In this document: in pieces, positions 1 through 6,003 of the stretch
How the letters are laid out: each line of letters starts with the position of its first letter
How positions within the stretch are numbered: position 1 is the stretch's first letter
Source of the DNA: an uncultured Methylococcaceae bacterium
Lineage (GTDB): Bacteria > Pseudomonadota > Gammaproteobacteria > Methylococcales > Methylomonadaceae
Direction of reading: 5' to 3'
Length of the DNA stretch: 11,608 nt
NCBI GenBank assembly: GCA_903903365.1
Contig: CAIUYS010000138.1
Location: forward strand, 1 to 11,608
Translations under genes and position numbers: made by a program
The notes under the pieces: generated by a model
Database searches by the model: none
What the model saw: only the letters and a program-made list of their open reading frames with translations
What the model was told of the DNA's origin: nothing

Positions 1-163
1 TAACAACATTTCTTGTTGCCGGTTTAATATGGGCTGATAGCGACGTGATGTCATGATTGTGTTTGTTAATTTGGTACTTTACGGGATGGTGTGCATATTA
101 TAAGGTATTAGGTGCAATAATACTTTCACAGTCTCTGGAGCTTGGGAACCAGCGCAAGTGAAA
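1..163. other. Intergenic region downstream of mqsA
   Basis: This stretch lies beyond the 3' end of mqsA, and I see no supported gene in it. A TATAAT-like hexamer occurs on the minus strand at 97-102, but no -35 element sits at a usual distance. There is no strong hairpin with a T-tract, so no terminator for mqsRA can be called. Confidence 0.5.
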
Positions 164-565
164 TCAAGCCGCTCTAACTTCGCTCAGAAGATCAGGGTGA
201 CGGTCAAGTACCTTGAGTAGTTTCACCAGCGCCAATGATGGTTTGGTCTTACCCGTTTCGTAACGCGAGAATGCATTAACGCCGCCACCAAAAATTTCGG
301 ATGCCTCACGTTGGTCAAGTGCGAGCTTTTTACGGACACTGGCAATAAAATCAGGATCGACAATCGATGCATTCACCTGTTTATTGAATTCCAGCATACA
401 GCTCATCGTACGTCGTGACTCAACCACATTCAATATGGATTCATCGCAGGCCGGACAAAAATCTCCGGTTACTGCGGGGATAATGGTTGATTCACCTTTG
501 TAGGTATACGGCATGTCGCGGGTATCATGAACTAATTCCGCCGCTGCACAAGATGGACATTTCAT
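164..565 (-). CDS. mqsA: MqsA-type antitoxin, zinc-ribbon plus HTH-Xre
   Basis: This is the antitoxin and DNA-binding autorepressor of an MqsRA type II toxin-antitoxin pair. The 133-residue protein has an N-terminal zinc ribbon with C3, C6, C37 and C40. A C-terminal XRE-type helix-turn-helix (about 70-130) contains EASEIFGGGVNAFSRYE. Its N97 and R101 fall at the same numbers as the DNA-contacting residues of E. coli MqsA. Length and cysteine spacing match the family throughout. I chose the second of two in-frame ATGs (565): an AAGGAG ribosome site at 574-579 is 8 bases from it but only 2 bases from the upstream ATG at 571, and MKCPxC is the usual family start. It follows mqsR after a 2-base gap, so the two are co-transcribed and probably translationally coupled. 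The toxin-first order is typical of mqsRA and unlike most toxin-antitoxin operons. Confidence 0.96.
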   Translation of the reverse strand: MKCPSCAAAELVHDTRDMPYTYKGESTIIPAVTGDFCPACDESILNVVESRRTMSCMLEFNKQVNASIVDPDFIASVRKKLALDQREASEIFGGGVNAFSRYETGKTKPSLALVKLLKVLDRHPDLLSEVRAA

Positions 566-567
566 AA

Positions 568-864
568 TCATAACTCCTTAAAAGACACGATGAGTACATC
601 ATCAATGACTGTTAGTTTAAGATAGACTTCCCCTTCCGACGTGACTGGCCGATACACGTCTTGCCAAATTCGGTGATTGGCATGAGTGGTCATGCTCTTA
701 TAGAAATCAATCGGCGTAAGTGCCATCACAAATGCAATCATGCTATCGAAATCGAATCCTAAAGCAGCAGCACCTTCACGCGCTGCTTTCGTTGACCGTA
801 TATCTCCTGCCTCGATCATGGTCTTGACGACAGATAACTTGCAGTGAGGTGTTTGTTTTTCCAT
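568..864 (-). CDS. mqsR: MqsR-type mRNA interferase toxin
   Basis: This is the toxin of the MqsRA pair, a RelE-fold ribosome-independent endoribonuclease. The E. coli homologue cuts mRNA at GCU/GCA sites. The 98-residue protein has exactly the E. coli MqsR length. It keeps long identical blocks such as DFYKSMTT, IWQDVYRP and DVLIVSFKE. The residues reported as important for RNA cleavage are all present: K56, Q68, Y81 and K96, so the toxin looks intact. The start MEKQTPH matches the E. coli start MEKRTPH. No Shine-Dalgarno is visible ahead of the ATG, and a good promoter places the transcription start at or next to it, suggesting a leaderless mRNA. mqsA follows immediately. Expression is probably repressed by MqsA through the palindrome at 875-889. 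Confidence 0.97.
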   Translation of the reverse strand: MEKQTPHCKLSVVKTMIEAGDIRSTKAAREGAAALGFDFDSMIAFVMALTPIDFYKSMTTHANHRIWQDVYRPVTSEGEVYLKLTVIDDVLIVSFKEL

Positions 865-870
865 CAGTCA

Positions 871-899
871 ATATTAACCTAATTGGTTATGCTGGGCAA
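871..899 (-). promoter_or_regulatory. mqsRA promoter
   Basis: On the minus strand a TTGCCC -35 (899-894) is separated by 17 bases from a TAATAT -10 (876-871). Initiation 6-8 bases beyond the -10 would fall at 863-865, and the mqsR ATG begins at 864. The palindrome at 875-889 fills the spacer and overlaps the -10. Position and spacing are seen in the sequence; activity is inferred. Confidence 0.65.
875..889. promoter_or_regulatory. Probable MqsA operator palindrome
   Basis: TAACC and GGTTA arms flank a 5-base centre. Read on the minus strand it contains AACCAATTAGGTT, one base away from the AACCT-N3-AGGTT pattern bound by E. coli MqsA. It lies between the -35 and -10 of the mqsRA promoter, so binding would block RNA polymerase. 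The retained N97 and R101 of MqsA support the same recognition. Confidence 0.7.
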
Positions 900-943
900 T
901 TTTTTTATGCCTACATTAGCAATGACTTAAAACAACACGTTAT

Positions 944-990
944 TCACCACGAAGAAAGAAAACTTCGTGTCCTTCGTGTCTTCGTGGTGA
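944..990. repeat. TTCGTG-rich inverted repeat, probable dispersed intergenic element
   Basis: Perfect 12-base arms (944-955 and 979-990, containing TCACCACGAAG and CTTCGTGGTGA) enclose a 23-base centre. The right half carries three near-tandem copies of CTTCGTG (963, 972, 980), and the left arm carries one inverted copy. The element lies between the rnhB stop and mqsR. On the plus strand it is followed by a T-rich run (TATTTTTTAT), but no plus-strand gene leads into it, so a terminator role is doubtful. It looks like a repetitive extragenic element; copy number cannot be judged from this window. Confidence 0.6.
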
Positions 991-1022
991 TATTTTTTAT
1001 CTGGATTAACCAACCTTAGAAA

Positions 1023-1631
1023 TTAAAGCTTTTGCTGAAGTATCAGGGTTCTTAACGGATTAAATGTTTTCCTGTGTATCTCTAAAAAACCAAATTGTTT
1101 AATCTCGTTGACATGCTGCGCAGTGCCGTAGCCTTTATGCTGATGAAACGAAAAATTGGGGTATTTTTTGTGGTAATCAACCATGATTTTATCACGCTCA
1201 ACTTTTGCCAAAATAGAAGCGGCACTGATTGCTTGGACTTTACTATCGCCTTTAATGATTGCCTGAGCAGGCATTGGCAATTTAGGGAGACGGTTGCCGT
1301 CTACCAACACTTCGTCGGGTTGAATCGCCAAGCCATTAACCGCTCGCTGCATGGCAAGCAGGGTGGCCTGAAGAATATTTAACTCATCAATCTCTTCAAC
1401 ACTGGCCATTGCAACTGACCAACTTAACGCATTTGCCTTAATAATTTCAAAAAGGCTATCGCGTTTACGTTCACTGAGTATTTTAGAGTCAGCCAAGCCA
1501 TCAATAGGCCGTAAGGGATCAAGTATAACCGCTGCGGCTACTACAGGGCCGGCAAGAGGCCCACGACCCGCCTCATCAACACCGGCAATCAGGCAGTTTT
1601 GTGTGAGCGCGATCAAATAGTCGTTATCCAT
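1023..1631 (-). CDS. rnhB: Ribonuclease HII
   Basis: This enzyme cleaves the RNA strand of RNA-DNA hybrids and initiates removal of single ribonucleotides misincorporated in DNA. The 202-residue protein aligns without gaps to E. coli RNase HII over most of its length. Its carboxylate metal site is intact: D19 and E20 in GVDEAGRGPLAG, D111 in VDGN, and D129 in KGDS. The family motif SAASILAKV follows at about 135-143, and HKGYGT lies near the C terminus. The ATG at 1631 has a GAGGG ribosome site at 1641-1645, 9 bases upstream. It lies 77 bases beyond lpxA on the same strand, where E. coli carries lpxB between the two. The intervening sequence has alternative AGCGTT/AACGCT pairings. Confidence 0.97.
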   Translation of the reverse strand: MDNDYLIALTQNCLIAGVDEAGRGPLAGPVVAAAVILDPLRPIDGLADSKILSERKRDSLFEIIKANALSWSVAMASVEEIDELNILQATLLAMQRAVNGLAIQPDEVLVDGNRLPKLPMPAQAIIKGDSKVQAISAASILAKVERDKIMVDYHKKYPNFSFHQHKGYGTAQHVNEIKQFGFLEIHRKTFNPLRTLILQQKL

Positions 1632-1652
1632 AGCAACAATCCCTCATTAAAT

Positions 1653-1676
1653 AGCGTTTAAAACGCTTAAAGCGTT
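1653..1676. repeat. Three-fold AGCGTT/AACGCT inverted repeats ahead of rnhB
   Basis: In the lpxA-rnhB gap the minus strand reads AACGCT-TTA-AGCGTT-TT-AAACGCT. The middle copy can pair with either flanking copy but not with both at once. The downstream copy ends 7 bases before the GAGGG ribosome site of rnhB. The pairing is seen in the sequence; a regulatory effect is speculation. Confidence 0.4.
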
Positions 1677-1708
1677 CGCCTTGACCTGCTTATTAATGAC
1701 ACCAAAAC

Positions 1709-2479
1709 TTAACGCAATATACCCCTGCGCACATTACTTAAAAAACTAATCATGTCAGCTAATTGTTTACTGTCACTTTGCAGTTCTTTCATTTTCTCTA
1801 TGGCCTCTTCCAGGCGTAGATTCATTTTATAGATTATTTTGTAGGCATTTCTGATTAATCTAATATCTTCAGCGGATATGTCATTACGTTCCATGCCGAC
1901 TGAGTTTATGCCATGGGGCCTTGTGGGCTTGCCGCCAACCATAATAAAAGGGGGGACATCTTGCGTAATCGCACTACCCATAGCGGCAAAGCTGTATTGC
2001 CCTATCTGGGTAAACTGGTGCACCAAGGTAAAGCCGCCCAGGATGGCATGATCATTTAGATGCACATGGCCTGCCAAGGACGCGCCATTGGCCATAATGA
2101 CATGATCGCCAATCAGGCAATCATGAGCCACATGGGTATAAGCCATAAACAGATTATCATTGCCTATCTTGGTAACACATTGATCTTGTTGGGTTCCCCT
2201 GTGCATAGAGGTAAACTCTCGAATGGTGTTTCTGTCACCAATTTCAAGTCGTGTTACCTCGGACGCATATTTTTTATCTTGCGGGTCTTCGCCAATGGAG
2301 GTGAATTGATAGATACGATTATCCTTCCCAATGGAAGTAGGCCCTTTAATAACAACATGGGGGCCTATGACCGTACCGGCATCAATTTTTACATCAGCAC
2401 CTATGACAGAAAAAGCACCGACTGACACATCTTCGGCCAGTTCGGCATGACTATCAATTATGGCGGTTGGATTAATCAA
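1709..2479 (-). CDS. lpxA: UDP-N-acetylglucosamine O-acyltransferase (LpxA)
   Basis: LpxA catalyses the first step of lipid A synthesis, moving a 3-hydroxyacyl chain from acyl carrier protein to the 3-OH of UDP-GlcNAc in the cytoplasm. The sequence is a left-handed beta-helix of hexapeptide repeats (about 1-185) followed by a helical C-terminal domain with RNAYKIIYK. The catalytic histidine is H119 in HVAHDC. M167 (AAMGSAITQDVPP) aligns with Pseudomonas aeruginosa M169, the position that shortens the acyl pocket compared with E. coli G173. I chose the TTG at 2479: it gives 256 residues starting MINPTAIID, as in homologues, has GGTGG 9 bases upstream, and lies 2 bases after the fabZ stop. An in-frame ATG at 2503 would add 8 residues inside the end of fabZ and has no ribosome site. 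It is coupled to fabZ. Confidence 0.95.
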   Translation of the reverse strand: MINPTAIIDSHAELAEDVSVGAFSVIGADVKIDAGTVIGPHVVIKGPTSIGKDNRIYQFTSIGEDPQDKKYASEVTRLEIGDRNTIREFTSMHRGTQQDQCVTKIGNDNLFMAYTHVAHDCLIGDHVIMANGASLAGHVHLNDHAILGGFTLVHQFTQIGQYSFAAMGSAITQDVPPFIMVGGKPTRPHGINSVGMERNDISAEDIRLIRNAYKIIYKMNLRLEEAIEKMKELQSDSKQLADMISFLSNVRRGILR

Positions 2480-2481
2480 AA

Positions 2482-2925
2482 CTAATCTACCACCGCAGCA
2501 CATCTAATTTCGGCACTTGCGACAAATTCGCCGTCAACTTCCGCACGACATTCAAATGCCCAGATATTACGCTTGCTTTTAACGAACTTTGCTTCCAACA
2601 TTAATTGGTCTCCAGGTACAACCGGCCTTTTAAACTTGGCTTTATCAATACCCACCAAATAATAGATCATGCCTTCCAATTCGTCGCCCGCTGTTTCCGA
2701 GGCCAATAGCCCCGTTGCTTGCGCCAAGGCTTCCAAAATCAAAACGCCTGGCATGATGGGTTTTTGTGGAAAATGGCCTTGAAAGAAAGGTTCGTTATAA
2801 GTAACGTTTTTAACGCCTAAGAGCCTAATGCCTGGCTCGCACTCAATCACCTTGTCAACCAATAAAAACGGGTATCGATGTGGCAAGAATGCTTGTATTT
2901 GTAAAATATCTAACGTAATAGACAT
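2482..2925 (-). CDS. fabZ: 3-hydroxyacyl-ACP dehydratase FabZ
   Basis: FabZ removes water from 3-hydroxyacyl-ACP to give trans-2-enoyl-ACP in fatty acid elongation. It thereby competes with LpxA and LpxD for the same 3-hydroxyacyl-ACP pool, which is the usual explanation for its position beside lpxA. The 147-residue protein has a single hot-dog fold. The opening motif is LPHRYPFLLVDKV. The active-site stretch GHFPQKPIMPGVLILEALAQ contains catalytic H51 and E65. Length is normal for the family. The start agrees with homologues, but I see no clear Shine-Dalgarno. It is followed directly by lpxA and preceded by skp after a 60-base gap, where E. coli has lpxD. Confidence 0.97.
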   Translation of the reverse strand: MSITLDILQIQAFLPHRYPFLLVDKVIECEPGIRLLGVKNVTYNEPFFQGHFPQKPIMPGVLILEALAQATGLLASETAGDELEGMIYYLVGIDKAKFKRPVVPGDQLMLEAKFVKSKRNIWAFECRAEVDGEFVASAEIRCAAVVD

Positions 2926-2985
2926 GATTTAGAGTGCTTTATCCAGAGTGAGGTGAGTGTGTGTTCTTGAATAAGAGTAACTCAC

Positions 2986-3486
2986 TTACTCAGGCATTGT
3001 TGACAGTTTTTTCTGAACTTGGGCAGTAATATCAAACTGGTCTTTTGCATAAATAACGCCATCAGTCAATAACAAGTCATATTCGTCATCTTTAGCTATT
3101 GCGCGAACTGCTTCAACGATACGACGTTGTAATTTACCTAATTCTTCATTACGGCTGGCATTAAAATCTTCACTAAATTCTTGCTGAGATCTTTTTGCGT
3201 CCCTTTTTTTATTGATAATATCTTTTTCAAGATTGGCTTTTTCAGAATCACTCATTACAGAAGCATCCTTGGTCAGCTTTTCTTCCATCGTTTGGATTTC
3301 TTTTTGTTGAGCAACTAATTGCTTATCCCGGGGTGAAAATTTTTGTTCCAGGCGTTTTTTGGCTTTTTCAGCTTGCGGCGCTTTTTCAAGAACAGAGGGG
3401 ATATTCACAAAGCCAATTTTTAAATCAGCAAAACTGACATTTGCAACAAACAATAGGCTTAAAAATAAAGCAATTTTCGTTTTCAT
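2986..3486 (-). CDS. skp: Periplasmic chaperone Skp/OmpH
   Basis: Skp is a trimeric periplasmic chaperone that holds unfolded outer-membrane proteins on their way to the BAM complex. The 166-residue precursor has a signal peptide with positively charged KTK, a hydrophobic core (about 5-17) and a Ser-Phe-Ala cleavage motif ending at A20. The mature part starts DLKIGFVN, as is usual for the family. A Lys/Glu/Gln-rich segment (about 35-115) is predicted to form the long coiled-coil tentacles. The C-terminal strand region contains YDLLLTDGVIYA. It lies between bamA and fabZ on the same strand, the normal order. The 105-base gap after bamA holds a good separate promoter, so skp and the genes behind it need not depend on bamA read-through. 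Confidence 0.95.
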   Translation of the reverse strand: MKTKIALFLSLLFVANVSFADLKIGFVNIPSVLEKAPQAEKAKKRLEQKFSPRDKQLVAQQKEIQTMEEKLTKDASVMSDSEKANLEKDIINKKRDAKRSQQEFSEDFNASRNEELGKLQRRIVEAVRAIAKDDEYDLLLTDGVIYAKDQFDITAQVQKKLSTMPE

Positions 3487-3554
3487 TATTAAATCGATCT
3501 CAGGTTATAGTTAAAATTAAAGTTAAAGTCGGGTGTAAAATTTTTATCCGTTGA

Positions 3555-3582
3555 ATTATAGGGGATAAGCCTGTTAATCCAA
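3555..3582 (-). promoter_or_regulatory. Promoter for skp-fabZ-lpxA-rnhB
   Basis: On the minus strand TTGGAT (3582-3577) is separated by 16 bases from an exact TATAAT (3560-3555). Initiation near 3548 would give a leader of about 62 bases before the skp ATG. It resembles a sigma-70 site; I see no sigma-E motif here. Confidence 0.6.
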
Positions 3583-3591
3583 AATATCTTC

Positions 3592-5925
3592 TTAGAAGTT
3601 TTGGCCAAAATTGAATTGAAAGAACTGGGTTTGATCTTTTTGAGAAACTATACTGCCCGGATTGACACCTGGAGGGTTATAGGTATTGTAAGTATAGTTT
3701 CCTTTATTTAAAGGGTAAGCAGCACTAACGGATAAAGCGCCGAATGGCGATAACCACTCGCCTGAAAGGCCGGCGGAATATTTCATGTTATTAAGTGTAA
3801 AGGTATCGTTTAATGATCCAACATCAAAAAAGGTTCCCAATCTGACTGATTTTGTCTCTGTCATAAAAGGCACTGGAAAAAACAACTCGGCATTACCAAT
3901 AATTTTACTGGAGCCGCCGAGAGGATATCCATTAGAATCTCTCGGCCCCAGCGTATTGTTTTTAAAGCCGCGTACCGAACCGGTTCCACCCATAAAGTAA
4001 TTATCAAAGAACGGTAGCGCAGACGTACTTCCATACCCCCCGCCATAACCCACTTCGCCATTCAACTTGAAAGTAAAATCCTTTGCCAACGGAAAATAAC
4101 GTTGCTGCCGGTAACCGACTTTATAATAATCCAGATCACTACCAGGAATCATCACGACAGCAGACAAGCGTTGCTGAGCACCTTTATTAGGAAAGATGGC
4201 CCGATTAAAAGTATCATGAACCCAACTAATACCCTGACTAAAAGTCAAAAACGAGCTGCCTTGGTCTGCAATAAATTGATTAATTTGATAAGACGAGTAA
4301 GCAGTGGTTGACAAGCTGGTATGCTTTACATCGGTATCAAAACGTATCTGGTCAAATTCATTCAAGGGAATGCCAAAGTTGATGCCCGCATTGGCAATAT
4401 TGGTATTGTAATTGGCAATGTTGATCTTGCCGGCATTTCGTTTGGTATAACCCAAATTATAACCTTGGCTAACCCCATCTGTAGTGAAATAAGGATTAAA
4501 AAAGCCAAACTGATAACTGGTCATGTAAGTACTATTGTTAAAGGCAACGTTAACCCGCTTACCCGAACCAAAAACGTTATCCTGGGCAATGTTGGCATTT
4601 AATACAATACCCTGAACCTGAGAGAAACCCACGCCCGCCGACAAATTACCCGATGGCTTTTCGACCACTTTATAATTAACGTCAATCTGGTCGGCCGTAC
4701 CCACAACCGGCGGCGTTTCTACCGTCACGGTTTCAAAATAACCCAAGCGTTCAAGCCGTGTTTTTGAGCGTTCAATTTTTGAACTCGATGCCCAACTGGC
4801 TTCCATTTGTCGCATTTCCCGACGCAACACTTCGTCACGGGTTTTGGTATTACCGCTCATGTTAATTCGATGCACATAAACACGCTTACCCGGATCCACC
4901 ACAAAGGTCATATCGACTGTTTTTTGGGCTTCATTTATTTCAGGCACCATATTAACGTTTGCAAAGGCATAGCCTTCATCACCCAGACGATCCTGAATGG
5001 CTTTTGAGGTTTCAGTTGCACTTTTTCTGGAAAATATCTCTGTGGGTCCTACGCTAACCAGTTTAATCAGCTCCTCAGGCGCTACCACCAAATTACCAGC
5101 CAACTTTACTTTGGATAGTTTATAAACTTCACCCTCTTTAACATTGATAGTGACATAGATATCTTTTTTATCCGGGGTAATGGCCACTTGGGTCGATTCA
5201 ACCGAAAAGTTGATATAACCCCGATCCAGATAATAAGACCGCAGAGTCTCCAAGTCGGCAGATAATTTTTGCTTGGAATACTGGTCGTCTTTTGTGTAAA
5301 ACGACAATATATTGGACGTATTGAGTTCAAACTTGCCCAACAGGGTTTTATCATCAAAAACAGTATTACCCACAATATTAATCTGCTTGATTTTGGTAAC
5401 CCTGCCCTCGGAAATTTTAATATGAATGCCCACACGATTCCGGGTCAAGTTGGACACGTCTGTTTTAATCTTTAAGCCATATTTACCATGACTAAGATAT
5501 TGACGTGTTAACTCTTGCTCTACCTTGTCCAACACTTGCCGGTCAAATATCTTGCCTTCAGCCAGACCAATTTTATCCAAAGCCTTGGTCAGATCATCTT
5601 TGCTGAGATCTTTATTGCCTTCAAAAATTATTTTTGCGATTGATGGGCGTTCCACCACATTAACAATCAAGGTTGAGCCGTCTCTTTCCAGTGTCACATC
5701 TTTAAAAAAGCCTGTTTTAAACAAGGCTTTGATGGCTGGCGAAACATTATCCAAAGAAAACTTTTCACCGACATTAACAGGGAGATAATTATAAACAGTA
5801 CCCAAAGAAATGCGCTGCAAACCTTTGACTTGAATATCCTTAACAACGAATTCTTCGTCGCCTTTAACTCCATTCGACACGAGCAGGCCCAGCAATAACA
5901 AGCAAGAAAAAGTATTTGATTTCAT
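3592..5925 (-). CDS. bamA: Outer membrane protein assembly factor BamA
   Basis: BamA is the essential core of the BAM complex, which inserts beta-barrel proteins into the outer membrane. The 777-residue precursor has a signal peptide (1-22, ending Val-Lys-Gly before DEEF). Five periplasmic POTRA domains follow at about 25-94, 95-175, 176-265, 268-346 and 349-423. A 16-strand barrel runs from about 427 to the end. The VRGF motif of the loop-6 region is at 651-654, and the last residues FNFGQNF form a C-terminal beta-signal ending in an aromatic residue. It is slightly shorter than the 810 residues of E. coli BamA. skp follows. Upstream is epmA rather than the rseP found in E. coli. The gene has its own extended -10 promoter. 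No clear Shine-Dalgarno precedes the ATG at 5925. Confidence 0.97.
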   Translation of the reverse strand: MKSNTFSCLLLLGLLVSNGVKGDEEFVVKDIQVKGLQRISLGTVYNYLPVNVGEKFSLDNVSPAIKALFKTGFFKDVTLERDGSTLIVNVVERPSIAKIIFEGNKDLSKDDLTKALDKIGLAEGKIFDRQVLDKVEQELTRQYLSHGKYGLKIKTDVSNLTRNRVGIHIKISEGRVTKIKQINIVGNTVFDDKTLLGKFELNTSNILSFYTKDDQYSKQKLSADLETLRSYYLDRGYINFSVESTQVAITPDKKDIYVTINVKEGEVYKLSKVKLAGNLVVAPEELIKLVSVGPTEIFSRKSATETSKAIQDRLGDEGYAFANVNMVPEINEAQKTVDMTFVVDPGKRVYVHRINMSGNTKTRDEVLRREMRQMEASWASSSKIERSKTRLERLGYFETVTVETPPVVGTADQIDVNYKVVEKPSGNLSAGVGFSQVQGIVLNANIAQDNVFGSGKRVNVAFNNSTYMTSYQFGFFNPYFTTDGVSQGYNLGYTKRNAGKINIANYNTNIANAGINFGIPLNEFDQIRFDTDVKHTSLSTTAYSSYQINQFIADQGSSFLTFSQGISWVHDTFNRAIFPNKGAQQRLSAVVMIPGSDLDYYKVGYRQQRYFPLAKDFTFKLNGEVGYGGGYGSTSALPFFDNYFMGGTGSVRGFKNNTLGPRDSNGYPLGGSSKIIGNAELFFPVPFMTETKSVRLGTFFDVGSLNDTFTLNNMKYSAGLSGEWLSPFGALSVSAAYPLNKGNYTYNTYNPPGVNPGSIVSQKDQTQFFQFNFGQNF

Positions 5926-5975
5926 GTAAGGGCTAAAAATAAAACATCAGGGTCTGAATGGTTAAAAATCGAAAA

Positions 5976-5984
5976 ATTATAACA
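5976..5984 (-). promoter_or_regulatory. Extended -10 promoter for bamA
   Basis: The minus strand reads TGT directly before an exact TATAAT (5981-5976), an extended -10. The best -35 candidate, TTGTTC (6001-5996), is only 14 bases away. Initiation near 5968 would give a leader of about 43 bases. The site lies just beyond the epmA stop codon. Confidence 0.5.
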
Positions 5985-6003
5985 CAGTATACATTGAACA
6001 AGC

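Noticed and set aside
97..102. Minus-strand TATAAT as a promoter for a gene left of the window
   Set aside because: No -35 hexamer at 16-18 bases and no visible downstream gene within the window.
944..990. CRISPR-like array suggested by repeated CTTCGTG units
   Set aside because: The repeats are 7-8 bases and nearly tandem, with no spacers of usual length and no cas genes.
1095..1382. 95-codon plus-strand ORF opposite rnhB
   Set aside because: It is antisense to a well-supported rnhB and shows no recognisable protein features.
2060..2425. 121-codon plus-strand ORF opposite lpxA
   Set aside because: It is a mirror of lpxA coding sequence, without a ribosome site or family signature.
2975..2991. 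Hairpin GAGTAA/TTACTC at the skp stop as a terminator
   Set aside because: The stem is only 6 A/T-containing pairs and no T-tract follows; fabZ continues 60 bases on, so termination here is not supported.
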